A DNA stretch of 64,000 bases from Prasinococcaceae sp. CCMP 1430 (GCA_013416795.1 RQSC01000031.1:345466-409465), one strand, 5' to 3'. Counted from the first letter of the stretch, positions 49,900-60,256 are shown. Notes: generated from the sequence alone by a model not told the origin. A program made the numbers and translations.

Positions 49900-51603
49900 C
49901 TACTCCACGACAGCGTTCTCACGCAGGTACGCGAGCACCTGCTCCGCCTGCAGCAGCTCGAGAGCCTGCTCCCTCACGCGCTCCGGGTCGTACTCCTGCC
50001 CGAAGCGCCTGAACTCGTCCTCCGCGTTGTCGCACTCCTGCTGCAGGCGCGCCTCGTCGAAGGTGAGGCCTTCACGCTCGAAGATGTCCGCGACCGCCAG
50101 CGCCTGCTTCACCTTCGCTGTGATCTCCTCGCGCTTGCCCGCGATGTAGTTGTTGACAAGCGCGGGGTCGCTCAGCTGCACGAGCGCCTCCGGCCCGACT
50201 GTGCCCGCCGCCTGCATCTCGAGCAGCCGCCCCGCGTACTGCTCGCGCCCCTGCTGCTCCACCAGCGTGCGCGGCACGCCCGACACAACCATGGGTGCCA
50301 GCGCATCGAGCAGCTGCCCCTGAAGGTCGAGCTCGTCGCGCTCAGCCGCCTCGAGCGTCTTGGCCTCGAGCAGCGCCGCACGGCAGCCAGCGAGGTCGGT
50401 GAAGCCCTGGCCAGGGAACATGCGCCCAACAAGGTCGTCGTCGAGTTCGGGCAGCTCGCGCTCGAAGATTTCGGTCATCTTCGCCTTGACGGTCGCGTTC
50501 TTGCCGCGCAGGTTCGCCTGGCCCCAGTCCTCGGGGAAGGTGATGTCATACTCGATCGTCTCGCCCACAGACTTGCCCAGCAGTCCCTCGACGAAGCCCG
50601 GTAGCAGCGTGTTCGCCTGATCTGTTTCGATGTTGTACGCCTTGCCCTGCACTGCCATGATGGCGTCGCCCAGGGTGCCATCGTCCATCTTGTGGAAGGT
50701 TTGGAAGTCAGTGATGGCCATGTCGCCCTGCTCGAGCACTCCCTCGCCCTTCACGCGGAGGGTGCCCAGCTCGCGGCGCTTCGCGGCAATGTCCGCCTCG
50801 GCGCCCTCAACGAGCTCGGCCTCGGTCAAAGGGGTGGGAGTCTTCACCCTGATGGCCTGCACGTACGCGAGCGCGAACGAGGGCGAGCGGAGGCGCGCGC
50901 GCGCGTCAGCGGCGGCAAGCGCGGCGGCGAGAGAGCAGCACGCCACGCAGAGGGCGCGCGCTGCTGGTGCTGACGGTACGGGCGCCGCTCGCGGTCGTAC
51001 CTTGTAGCAGTCCTCTGACTTCCACTCGAGCACCGGGTTGACGTCGCATGTCACGACGTACTTGAAGTCGCCCTCGCCGTCCGCCTGCTCGATGAGCTCC
51101 TCCTTGGGTGTCATGATGGCCTCCGAGTCCTGGATGGCGTCCGAGGCGACGGCGCCCATCGCTGTCGCGATGGTATGGCGCAGCACGGCCTCGACGACGC
51201 GGTCGCGGACCTCCTCCTCGCCGACCTCGCCGATGATCATCGAGCGGGGCGGAGCCTTGCCCTTCCTGAAGCCGTCGATCTTGATGGAGCGCCCGAGCTC
51301 CTTCATGATGCCCTCGAACAGGTACGCGTGCATCTCGGCAGGCACGCAGACGTCGAGCTCCACGCGGCAGTTCTCTTTGGAGGTCTTGATGACCTTAACG
51401 CCCTCGAGCGAGGGCGCCTCGTCAACCACCTCCTTGGTCTTGCCGAAGCCCGCCTGCGCGGCCGCGCGCGCGCGCCGCGGCGCGCGAGCGACGACGCGGT
51501 GTACCTCGACCCGGCGCCCGCCCGCGGCCCCGCCGCCAGCGCCCGCGCACCTCTGCTGCGGGCCGCCGCCCTCCAAAACCCCCAAACAAACACAAAAAAA
51601 CAT
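49900..51603 (-). CDS. TIG: Trigger factor, plastid-type ribosome-associated chaperone
   Basis: Exon 1 51001-51603 (ATG 51603) and exon 2 49900-50856 join in phase 0 (GTACGA..GCAG) to give 519 residues. After a basic N-terminal extension (RRVEVHRVVARAPRRARAAAQ) the ribosome-binding domain reads CRVELDVCVPAEMHAYLFEGIMKEL and IDGFRKGKAPPRSMI, which contains the GFRxGK ribosome-docking loop. The FKBP-type PPIase domain follows (GDMAITDFQTF, LLPGFVEGLLGKSVGETIEYDITFPEDW), then the helical chaperone domain. The eukaryotic gene plus targeting extension implies the plastid. The first 20 or so codons from 51603 are unusual (FFCVCLGVLEGG), so the real start could be later or spliced. Confidence 0.92.
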   Translation of the reverse strand: MFFCVCLGVLEGGGPQQRCAGAGGGAAGGRRVEVHRVVARAPRRARAAAQAGFGKTKEVVDEAPSLEGVKVIKTSKENCRVELDVCVPAEMHAYLFEGIMKELGRSIKIDGFRKGKAPPRSMIIGEVGEEEVRDRVVEAVLRHTIATAMGAVASDAIQDSEAIMTPKEELIEQADGEGDFKYVVTCDVNPVLEWKSEDCYKVRPRAAPVPSAPAARALCVACCSLAAALAAADARARLRSPSFALAYVQAIRVKTPTPLTEAELVEGAEADIAAKRRELGTLRVKGEGVLEQGDMAITDFQTFHKMDDGTLGDAIMAVQGKAYNIETDQANTLLPGFVEGLLGKSVGETIEYDITFPEDWGQANLRGKNATVKAKMTEIFERELPELDDDLVGRMFPGQGFTDLAGCRAALLEAKTLEAAERDELDLQGQLLDALAPMVVSGVPRTLVEQQGREQYAGRLLEMQAAGTVGPEALVQLSDPALVNNYIAGKREEITAKVKQALAVADIFEREGLTFDEARLQQECDNAEDEFRRFGQEYDPERVREQALELLQAEQVLAYLRENAVVE

Positions 51604-52237
51604 CACGCGCCTCAAAACACCTCAATCCCCGCTTTTTAAATAGTCGCTTCACACTCGCTTGTTTCGATTCGACGGAATTATACATGAGATATCGCCGCAC
51701 GCGGACCCCCCGCGGCGCCCGCCTGGCGGCGGGCGCCCTCCGCGGCGCGCGCCCTTCGGGTTTTGTTTGGGGTCGGTGGTGCGGTGTTAGGGTTCGTGAC
51801 CGCGCCTCGGATCGGCGCGATCCCGGTCAGTTCATTAGTCCTGGGTACGCCGGCGCATCCGTACTCGAGACCTGGTACCGACGCGCGTCCTGCAGCATTC
51901 CGGACCCGGGTCCGATTCGGCATCTCCCATCTGTCCGTCTGCAGGCCGGTACTGGGCGCGCGCGCCGCGTCTCTGATCGGCGGCGGGCTCCGCGCGGTGC
52001 AATTGTTGTAGGGTTCGCGCGCGCACGCGCCCCCGGCGGGAATCTCTTGCGCGTCATGGGGACGTTCGCCGGTCGTCCCCGCCGGCGCGCGCGCCTCCGA
52101 GGAATTGAACCCTAACCCGATCCGGAACGACGCGCGGGCGCACCGCGGCGGCGCGGCGGCGCGGGCGCCCGGCAATGGAGGGGTGGGGGATAGCATGTGC
52201 TCCAGGTCGTTGGCGCTGCCTCTGCTCGCCAGTGCGC
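51604..52237. promoter_or_regulatory. Divergent promoter (trigger factor and PPT)
   Basis: TTTTTAAATAG at 51633-51643 is a TATA-like element (reverse strand CTATTTAAAAA) about 35 bases upstream of the trigger-factor ATG. TTAGGGTT at 51787-51794 and AACCCTAACCC at 52109-52119 are telo-box elements; ATTCCGGA and ATCCGGAA occur at 51897 and 52121. Two plastid-protein genes share this region. Confidence 0.5.
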
Positions 52238-53732
52238 ATGGCGCTCATTGAGAAGGAGAAGGTGAGCGAGTGGGGTTGAAGGGGCGGGCGGGGCGGCGAT
52301 CGGCCGGGCGAGGGCGCCAGGGGGTGGTGCAGAGGCGGTGGTGGCCCAGAGTGCGCGCGCCAGAGTGCGCGCTGCAGCGGTCACCACCGTCAGCGCGCCC
52401 GATGAGGGAGAGGCGGGTTCGGCAGGGCAAGATCCGGCAGCCGATACCGTCGATGCTGCAGTCGACGGCGATGAGCACGTCGCGGCAAAGATGGAGGCTC
52501 TGAAGAAGACGCTGCTGCTGGGCGTGCTCTTCGGTATGTGGTACCTCTTCAACATATACTTTAACATCTACAACAAGCAGGTGCTCGGGGCGACGGCGAC
52601 ACCGTTCCTGAACACGGCCCTGCAATTCGCCATCGGGGTCGTGTTCGCGGCGATAATGTGGGCGACAGGCTTGCACAAGGTGCCCACGGTAACGAGGAAG
52701 CAGCTGGTGACGATCCTCCCGCTGGCGCTCGTGCACACATTCGGCAACTTGCTCACCAACGTGTCGCTGGGCAAGGTGGCCGTGAGCTTCACGCACACTA
52801 TCAAGGCGCTGGAGCCATTCTTCTCTGTGGCGCTCTCCTCGATCTTTCTCGGCGCGCCAGTCACCTTGCCGGTGGTCCTGTCGCTCACGCCTATCGTGGC
52901 GGGCGTCGCGCTGGCGAGCGCCACGGAGGCCTCCTTCAACTGGGCTGGCTTCGGCGCAGCGATGGGCTCGAACCTCACCTTCCAGAGCCGCAATGTGCTC
53001 AGCAAGAAGGTGCGCGGCGCGGATCGGGTCGGAGCGATGCAGTTCCAGGCGTCTGCGCGGGCGCGTTTGCGCCAGTGAGACGCGCGGCAACGCGTTGGCT
53101 GCAATCGGGGCGCTGCTGTCGTCCTCGCGCGCGATGCGATTCGCGTCCTCTCTTCCAGCCCTCCACCCTCCTTCCTGCTCCCCCGACGGGGGCGCGCCCG
53201 CGCTTTCGCGTGTGCTGACGTGTCCGCTGCGCCCGCGCGCCCCGTCGCTCCTTGTGCGTGCTCCTTCGCTGCGGCCGCCGTCCATTCACGCGCGTGGCGC
53301 GCTCATGAACAGGTGATGACCGGTGACTTCAAGAAGGGCCTTGACAACATCAATCTGTTCTCAATTATCACCATCATGTCGTTCTTCATCATGACGCCCA
53401 TTGCGCTCGCAGTTGAGGGCATGAAGCTCGCGCCGTCTAATCTCGCCACCATGGGACTCGATCCGGCCGCAATCCTGTACAAGGCCGTCTGCGCTGGGCT
53501 GCTTTTCCATGCCTACCAGCAGGTGAGCTTCATGATCCTCGAGCGGGTAAACCCTGTCACGCACTCCGTCGGCAACTGCGTGAAGCGTGTGGTCGTCATC
53601 GCCTCGAGCATCATCTTCTTCCAGACGCCGGTGTCGACGCTCAACATCGTTGGCACCATCATCGCACTGTCGGGTGTCTTCCTGTACGCACGTGTGAAGT
53701 CGTCGGAGCCGGCAGCAAAGAAGACTGCATAG
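52238..53732 (+). CDS. PPT: Phosphoenolpyruvate/phosphate translocator of the plastid envelope
   Basis: Exons 52238-52261, 52335-53009 and 53313-53732, all phase 0, give 372 residues. The transporter core has about eight to ten membrane helices: [54 protein letters not shown], then [20 protein letters not shown] and [31 protein letters not shown] and AYQQVSFMI fit PPT better than TPT or GPT. PPT exchanges PEP for phosphate, feeding the shikimate pathway. The first exon encodes only MALIEKEK; an overlapping ATG at 52195 reads a short signal-like peptide that stops at 52251, so the annotated start is tentative. Confidence 0.9.
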
Positions 53733-54148
53733 GGCCCGCACCCCGGCGTTGTGCTCATCGCGCTCGCGCGGACAACCGGTCGCGTGGATTAATAGGATTA
53801 TGTCAGCGCCGGCCAGCGCACTCCCGCGTGCAATGCCACGCATCTAATACATTCATTAATTGGTGTCAAGAACCCGCAGCAGGCCGCGCCGGTGCGCTAG
53901 CACAGCCGTGCGCGCGCACAGCCGGCAGAGTGGGCGTGGGTGTCCGAGGCGTGGCGAGGAAAGAGCATCCGCGCACCATGGCGCTTGTGCTGGCTAGGCT
54001 AGCGCTGGCACTCTTGAGGAACGCAGCTTCGGTCTCCTTACATGCAGCAGCACCGCACAATGTCGCGGCGCGACGCGCAGCCGCTCGGTCACGAAGCCGA
54101 CGCATTAATTCTCAGGGGTGGGCGCACCGCGAGTAGCACACGGAGAAT
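53733..54148. other. Convergent 3' region (PPT and eIF5A)
   Basis: AT-richer islands at 53788-53800 and 53848-53862. No gene recognised. Confidence 0.3.
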
Positions 54149-55481
54149 CTACTCCTTCTGCTTCATGCTCTGGATGGCCTCCTCGTCCATGGCGCTCACG
54201 ACGATCACGTACACGTCGTTGCCGGCCTCGAAGGACTCCGTGATCTGCTTGGCGAGATCCGCGTCGTTGGGCATCTTGAGGTCGTCCTTGGTGTCGCCAT
54301 CCTCGGTCATGAGGGACACCTGAGGTTTCGCGTCCGCCAGAGCAGGTCGAGGACAGATGGGTGGACGCGCACACAGTCAGCATCGAGGGGAGAAAGACGC
54401 ATGGAACGGACGGGGGCGCCGCCCAGGGTGGCGCACGGCGCGAGGGGGCGAGGGGGAAACAGAAGGCGCAACGACGACACCCGTAGTCGCGCCTCGCGTG
54501 TGCACCACCCACGCAACCGCAGGGAGAGCGCAACCGCGCGCGCGCGCGCACGCGCAGCGCACGCGCTGCGCACGCCCAGGACAGACGCCGCAATGGTCAC
54601 GGCTGGGTCGCGCGCCCCCGACTGCAAACGCCATTGCCCCCCGCAGCGCGCGCACATCGGTCACACAGCACGCAGCGCGCGGCGCGCAGTCGCCGCGCCG
54701 CGGCGCGCATCGCAGTCGTGTCCCTCGAGGGGCCGGACCAGCCGCGCGCGCGCGCGCGGGGGGGGGACATGCGCGCGGCGCCCGCTCGCTCCGCGCGCCA
54801 CGTACGAAGCCGTCCTCCTCGTCGATGTCGAGCAGCTGGTACTCGGTGCGCTTGACGTGGGGCACCTGTGCGCGCGGGGTGCGGAAGGGAGGGCGGCGGG
54901 TGCGGGGAGGGCGCGGGGGCAGCGCAGCGCGCGCGCGCGAGGGGTGGGCGGGTGGCGAAACCACGGTGGCGGGGGCGGGTGCCATCGATATCGAACGCTC
55001 TCCTTCGTCAGCATAACCCACGGGCGACTCCAATGCGCGCGGCGCGCCGGCCCGCGCGGCGCGCGCCCGAAAAAGGGACAGAAAATCGAAGCAGAAAAAA
55101 AAGCCGCGGTTCGCGCGCGGCGACGGCGTCAGCGCCAAGTTCCACGTGCCCGTGCCGCAGAAGGCCACCGAGCTCTACGAGCTGCAGCGGCGGCGGCGGC
55201 GCTGCGTGGACNCGCCCGCGGGGGCGGCGATCCCAGCTCTCCCGAGCGCAGAGCAGCCGCATCGCGGCGCCCCGGCCGCGCACACGCGCGTGCGCGTGCG
55301 CCTCCGGGACGCGTGCGTGCGCGTGCGGGAAGGGGGGAGCGTCCGCGGCGCCGCGCACCTTGCACGGGCGGTTCTTGATCACGATGTGGCCGTTCTTGCG
55401 GATGTTGCCCGCCTGCATCGGGAAGGTGGTGGAGGCGCCGGCATCGGCGGACTCGAACTGGAGGTCGGCCTCGTCCGCCAT
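54149..55481 (-). CDS. EIF5A: Translation factor eIF5A with hypusine exon not found
   Basis: Exon 1 55359-55481 encodes MADEADLQFESADAGASTTF..HIVIKNRPCK. A later exon, 54806-54865, encodes VPHVKRTEYQLLDIDEEDGF. The last exon, 54149-54319, encodes VSLMTEDGDTKDDLKMPND..SMKQKE. These cover the start of the N-terminal SH3-like domain and the C-terminal OB fold. The expected middle exon, carrying the hypusine loop (STSKTGKHGHAK) and its flanking strands, should lie between 54866 and 55358, but no such reading exists on the minus strand there. The region contains a single n at 55213. The gene is essential in all eukaryotes, so an assembly fault is the likeliest explanation. Confidence 0.88.
55213..55213. 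other. Ambiguous base (single n)
   Basis: An isolated n inside an eIF5A intron region, at a likely misassembled joint. Confidence 0.95.
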
Positions 55482-56154
55482 GGCGGCTGTCAGGGGGTTG
55501 GCGCTCCGGGTTCGGAGTGTGGCGCACCGCCCGCGCCCGCGGCCGCCCACAGGTCCACGCGCGCACTTGCGCACGCGTGCAGCATTTTTTTTTCTCCTTA
55601 TTTTCTTTCTTCCCCAGGGGGCCGCCCCGCGCGTTCGCCGGCCCGAAATGCGCGACGTTCCGCGCTTTTACCCCCCTTCCCCAGCAGCGGCGCCGACCAC
55701 GGAGCGCACCTCGGCGCGTTCCGTCCTGCCAAACCCGAACGCGCGCCCGCGCCCGAAAAAGCGGGATAATAATCGCGGTCTCGCGGCTGCGGGGCGGCGG
55801 CTGAAAACCGCGCCGGAGGGACCCCTTCATCAAATCAAATTGAATCGTATCAAAATGCATGCTGTTTGTGCTGTGGTTGGCACATGTGTTGGGGTCGCGT
55901 GGGATTTGACGTCGTGTTCTTCTCCTTCTCGCAAAAAAAAACATACATCAAAACCCATCGCGCGTGCTGGTAGCCCCGCACGGCCTTTTTTGGTGCTGTC
56001 ACCACCCTCATGAAAAAGATCGTCTACCCTTTTTTTACGGGCGCGTAATTTCGACGTGGAGTAAACGACGGAAAACATCCGCGAGGAAGAACGCGCCCTG
56101 GAAGCTTCGCTTTGGCCTTCGGAGGCTGCCTCGTTGGCTGGTGCGCCCGTCTAG
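55482..56154. promoter_or_regulatory. eIF5A upstream region / tetraspanin-like gene 3' flank
   Basis: Several A/T runs (55586-55596, 55926-55936) and ATCAAATCAAATTGAATCGTATC near 55830. No gene recognised. Confidence 0.35.
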
Positions 56155-56742
56155 CTAGGGGCGCATGGCGCTGCCGGCGTGGCCGCCCGCGTACATGAAC
56201 TGCGTGTTGTCGCCCTTGCCAGCGTCGTGCGCCGACTTAAAGCCCGTGGCCACCGCGGCGAAGATGCTGAGGATGAGGAAGCCGGCAAGCGCACCGCCGG
56301 CGATCACTGCCACGCGCAGGTTGTTCACGACGAAGTCTTCGATGTCCGACTGGTCGACCTGACCTTCGTCGGTCATGCAGTTTTCCGGATCCTCCGCGCA
56401 CCATTCGGCGACGTACTGCGAGACGGCACTCAGGTTGAATGCGCAGCCCGTGGCGGTGACGATCAGCGCGGTGTAGAGGCACAGCAGCAGCAGGATGTAC
56501 AGCATGATCGACATGCGGCTCTTCGAGGCCGCGAAGCAACCCAGCAGGGCCACGACAAGAATGCCTGCGCCGAGCACGACGAGCGAGGGGCCCGCCCACT
56601 CGACGAGCTCGGGCACTTCTGGGAGGTCCTCGTGGTGCGAGCTGGCATCGGAGATGATGTACCCTCCCGCGCCCAAGATCGCCACGGCCACGACCAAGAG
56701 GATGCCGTTGGTGATGCGCAGGAAGCCCGTTACGAGAGCCAT
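56155..56742 (-). CDS. Tetraspanin-like four-span membrane protein
   Basis: 195 residues from ATG 56742. Four hydrophobic segments in the tetraspanin arrangement: FLRITNGILLVVAVAILGAGG, GPSLVVLGAGILVVALLGCFAA, MLYILLLLCLYTALIVTATGC and VAVIAGGALAGFLILSIFAAV. A large extracellular loop between spans 3 and 4 (WCAEDPENC) has two cysteines but no CCG motif, so it is tetraspanin-like rather than canonical. LLGCFAASKSR after span 2 matches the tetraspanin GCxGAxxEs site. Likely plasma- or endomembrane; partners unknown. Confidence 0.72.
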   Translation of the reverse strand: MALVTGFLRITNGILLVVAVAILGAGGYIISDASSHHEDLPEVPELVEWAGPSLVVLGAGILVVALLGCFAASKSRMSIMLYILLLLCLYTALIVTATGCAFNLSAVSQYVAEWCAEDPENCMTDEGQVDQSDIEDFVVNNLRVAVIAGGALAGFLILSIFAAVATGFKSAHDAGKGDNTQFMYAGGHAGSAMRP

Positions 56743-57704
56743 GTCGACGGGAGCGCGTGCGTACGTGTGCCTGCGTGTGCCCATCCGCACGCGCGCACGG
56801 CAGGGAGATATCACGCGCATGTCAGAGGGTCAGCCGTCTGCATGCGGACTCGAGGGCGCGCGCGCGGCGTGCGCACGTTCGGCAGAGTTCTGGGTGGAGA
56901 GAGGAGAGGTAGGGACGGGGGAGGGGAAGGGGCAGCGGGCCGCACGCGCGCGCCCCGCCCGGCCCGGATGAAACAAAGCTTCGCCGCCCACGCCTCGCCG
57001 CGCCTCACCTCGCACGTTGTGGCGCGCGCGCGCTTGCCCGTCCCCTTCTCCTTCTTTCCCCCCCCCCCCCCCTCCTCCCGCAGGCCGCCAGGCCGCGCCC
57101 GCGGCCGGCGCTGCCCTCGCGATCGGGCAGCGCCCGCTCCGCGGCGGCCACCTGTTCGTCCTCGTTCCTCCGCCCTCCGCGCCTGCGCGCGGCGCTTCCG
57201 CGCGCGCGCCAGCGCGCGAAGGGGAACGGGGTTCCAAATTCTCCTTCCAATCCGGAATCCCATGGACTCCACCAGGTCAATCAACGTCACAAACCTGGGC
57301 TCGGTCGCACGGCGGACGCAATGCTCTCCCCGGGATTCCCTGTTCCTCGAGCGGCGGTTGGTTTCGAGTGGTTGGGGCGACGCAAGCGCCAACGGGAGTC
57401 ACGCGGATCGCGCGCGCGGGACGCCATCAAATGCCATCAAAACGCACGCGCCAGCCATCACACGCACACGTGAACGTTCCATCAAAACGAACGCGCGCGG
57501 CGGGGCGCACGCGCAGGTGCCAGTTGGCGCCGGCCGCGCGTCGCCGCGGGCGGGCACGCCCATTTTTTATTTCACTGCATTCCTCTCTTCGGAGCGCTTC
57601 CGGCCTGCGCGCGGCCTTCGCGCGGCCTCCCCCCCCGCGGTGGTGCCGCATCGCGTCGGATCGAGTGCTGGGTCCGCGCCGTCTCGGCTCGACGTCGATG
57701 CGGC

Positions 57705-57739
<35 letters not shown>

Positions 57740-57809
57740 CGCGCGGGCGCGCGCGCGGGCGTGCGTGTTGTGTGTCCGCTCGCGCGCGCGCGCGCGCGCT
57801 GCGGGGGCG
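56743..57809. promoter_or_regulatory. Divergent intergenic region with 31-T tract and motif cluster
   Basis: About 1.07 kb between the tetraspanin-like gene (-) and GST kappa (+). It contains a C-run (57058-57071), GGAATCC at 57254-57260, three copies of the GCCATCAAA(A) motif at 57423-57431, 57433-57442 and 57478-57486, a 31-base T tract (57706-57736) and a GC-alternating tract at 57779-57799 just before the GST ATG. No convincing gene. Confidence 0.45.
57706..57736 (+). repeat. 31-base T homopolymer
   Basis: An uninterrupted T run in GC-rich surroundings, about 75 bases before the GST start. Confidence 0.95.
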
Positions 57810-58817
57810 ATGGCGGCCTCCGGGACGCGGCAGCGCGTGGACGTGTTTTACGACGTGGGCTCGCCGTACTCGTGGCTCGCGCTGGAGACGCTCTGGGCGT
57901 ACCGCGGGGCGTGGGCGCTCGACCTGCGCCTGCGGCCTGCGCTGCTCGGCGGCGTCTTCAAGGCGTGCGGCAACATGCCGCCCGCGCTGGCGGCACCGTT
58001 CAAGGCGCCACAGATGATGAAGGACATGTCTCGCGCCGCCGCACAATGGTGGGGCGCGCGCGCGCGCTGCCGACGCGGCTGGGTGTGCTGCGTGGGCGCG
58101 TCTCGCCGCTGGCGCGCGCGCAGGCCGAGGAGGGGAGGAGGAGCTGCAGGCTTTTTGGACCTCGGGCACTGACGGCGCTGTGTGCGCTCGCAGGGGCGTG
58201 CCGGTGGTGGGCGCGCCGGGAAACTTCGTGACTGGCTTCAGTACCACGAAAGGCATGAGGTTCTTGGCGGCCGCGGCGAAGAAGTACGGCGAGACGGACC
58301 CGCGGCTGATGGCGCTCACGCGCGGCGTCTACGCCCACACATGGGGGGAGGCGGGCGCTGGAAAGGACGTCACCCTCGCGCCGGAAGCGCTGAGAGACGC
58401 AGCGCGGCGTGCGGGGCTCCTTGAAGACGCCGACGAGCTCATCGCGGCGTCAGCTTCGGACGACGGCAAGGTACGCTGCGCTGTGCAGCACACACAACCT
58501 CTGACGTGCCCGACTGAGCGCTGACATCACTGCGTTGATGTGCGCCCCCTTGTGCACATCGCGCGAACCCCCATCCGTGCAAAAAGGCGGCCCTACGCGA
58601 GGCCACTGCGGCTGCGGTGGAGGACGGCGCCTTCGGGTTTCCATGGATCGTCGTGCGCGCGCCTTTCGTGCATCCACTGCCAAAGCTCGGACCCGCCGCC
58701 AAGCCGCCCGCTGAGGGCGAACCGCTGTGCTTCTTTGGTTCGGACAGGTTCGAGCAAATGGCCTATTTGCTGGGCAAGCCGTGGGCCGGGCCGAGGGGCC
58801 CGCAGGCGAAGCTATGA
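57810..58817 (+). CDS. Kappa-class glutathione S-transferase / DsbA-like thioredoxin-fold protein
   Basis: Exons 57810-58048, 58194-58470 and 58587-58817 (phases 2 and 0) give 248 residues. VDVFYDVGSPYSWLALETLW is the N-terminal strand with the catalytic serine region (SPYSW) of GST kappa; RLRPALLGGVFKACGNMPP and a GVPVVGAP turn follow. The central helical insert carries FLAAAAKKYG and a RGVYAHTWGE block. The third exon has FGFPWIVV (the cis-proline loop) and FFGSDRFEQMAYLLGKPW, typical of the family end. Mammalian relatives act in mitochondria and peroxisomes. No targeting peptide is evident. It converges with the serine-dehydratase gene 67 bases away. Confidence 0.9.
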
Positions 58818-58884
58818 GCAAGGCGCCAGCGAACGCACGCGTCGCCCAGCGAGCGAGAGATGTATCACACCCCATGGTATTTTA

Positions 58885-60188
58885 TTACATCCCAGCGAGT
58901 TCGGCCCATTGCGCGAGCAGTTCCCTCGTGACGATGGCTCCGCCGCAGCATACGACTACCACAGGCCCCTCCCTACCTTGGACGGCCGCGCGCAGCTCCT
59001 CAGCGGCGCCGTAGGCAGCTGCGAGGGCGGCACCGCACGCGGGCTCCACCAGGACGCGCTGATCTTCGGAGAGCCGCACCGCCGCGCCTGCAGCATCCTC
59101 GTCTGTGCACGTCCACGTCGACACCAAGCCTGTGTGCGAGCGCGCCGCGCACACGCGCGCGGTTGCAGAGAGGCCCCGCCGCAATCACGCACGCGCGGGC
59201 ATGCGGGGTGTCAGTTTCAATAACGCGTGGCGCACGTCGCGCGGCAAGGACCCGCCCTTGTGCTCTCCCTGCGCGTGAGCACGACAGCCCAACGCACCCT
59301 TCGCTGCCCGCTTCGTGCATTCGTCAAATACAGTTGGCGACGCTCTGTCCGCGCCGAGAGACTTGGCGATCGACGTGATACCCGGCAGAGTGACGAGCTC
59401 GCCAGCGTCCAACGCCGCCGCGAGACAGTTGGCGCCGTGTGTCTCGCACGCAACGACACGCACGCTTTCGCCCCAGCCGTTGCGGTCGACGCCGCGCAGC
59501 ACGCCCATGAGCAGGCCTCCGCCACCCACCGAAGCGACGATGGCCGCGGGCTCGGCGCCCTGCAGGTGTCGCGTGGCGAGGCCACGGCGCGTGGCCAACG
59601 CACAGGGAAGGCGCACTGGTCAGCTGGAAGCGCTCGTCTTGTTCCTCGGACACGACACGCGCGCGAGTCGCGCGCGACTTCGCGCCGCGCTGCCCATCTG
59701 CGCGCACTCACACCAAGCTGCTCCTTGATCTCGTCGACGAGGCTCGCGTTGCCGTCCCACGTGGCCTCGCCTTCGAACGGATGCACCATGGCGCCGTTGC
59801 GCTCGGCGCAGACCTTCTCGGCGAACGCGTTCGCCTCGGCCCACTGCGAGCCGTGCACGGTGACCTTGGCGCCGTACGACTCGAGGCGGGCGCGCACGAA
59901 TTCGGGCGTGGACGATGGCACGCACACCTCGCATGGCAGGCCGAGCGCCCGCGCGGCGTACGCGGCGGCGAGCCCCGCGTTGCCGCCGGAGCTGGATACG
60001 ATCTCGCTCGCGCCAGCAGCCTTGGCAGCCGCACACGTCGCCCCGATGCCGCGTAGCTTAAACGATCCCGAGGGCTGTGCGTTCTCCAGCTTGAGCATCA
60101 CCTCGCGCCCCATCGCCGCGCTCAGCGCCTCGGAGCGCACGAGCGGCGTCTCGACGTGCAGCCGCTCGGGCGCGGCCGCGCGCGCCAT
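58885..60188 (-). CDS. SDS: PLP-dependent L-serine/threonine dehydratase (SDS-like)
   Basis: Exons 59712-60188, 59298-59559 and 58885-59129 (phases 0 and 1) give 327 residues, matching the human SDS length. ATG at 60188 sits next to the N gap. Motifs: HVETPLVRSEAL, the PLP-lysine stretch ENAQPSGSFKLRGIG (lysine of SFK), SSSGGNAGLAAAYAARALG (cofactor phosphate contacts), PFEG, the glycine loop VGGGGLL, and VEPACGAALAA. It deaminates L-serine or L-threonine to pyruvate or 2-oxobutyrate and ammonia; serine racemase is an alternative. The third exon carries the C-terminal CCGG loop (VVVVCCGGAIV), also typical of SDS. Confidence 0.93.
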
Positions 60189-60192
60189 CGCG

Positions 60193-60256
60193 NNNNNNNN
60201 NNNNNNNNNNNNNNNNNNNNNNNNNNNNNNNNNNNNNNNNNNNNNNNNNNNNNNNN
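60193..60256. other. Assembly gap, 64 N
   Basis: It separates the divergent starts of the dehydratase and CDC123 genes and probably hides the CDC123 start codon. Confidence 0.98.

Noticed and set aside
52195-52251. Short signal-peptide-like frame before PPT, which would imply a secondary plastid
   Set aside because: It stops before the first donor site and other plastid proteins here have simple transit peptides; treated as an upstream reading frame.
55100-55210. Minus-strand reading VELGGLLRHGHVELG as a diverged eIF5A hypusine exon
   Set aside because: Spacing and residues do not match STSKTGKHGHAK, and the lysine is absent; likely coincidence.
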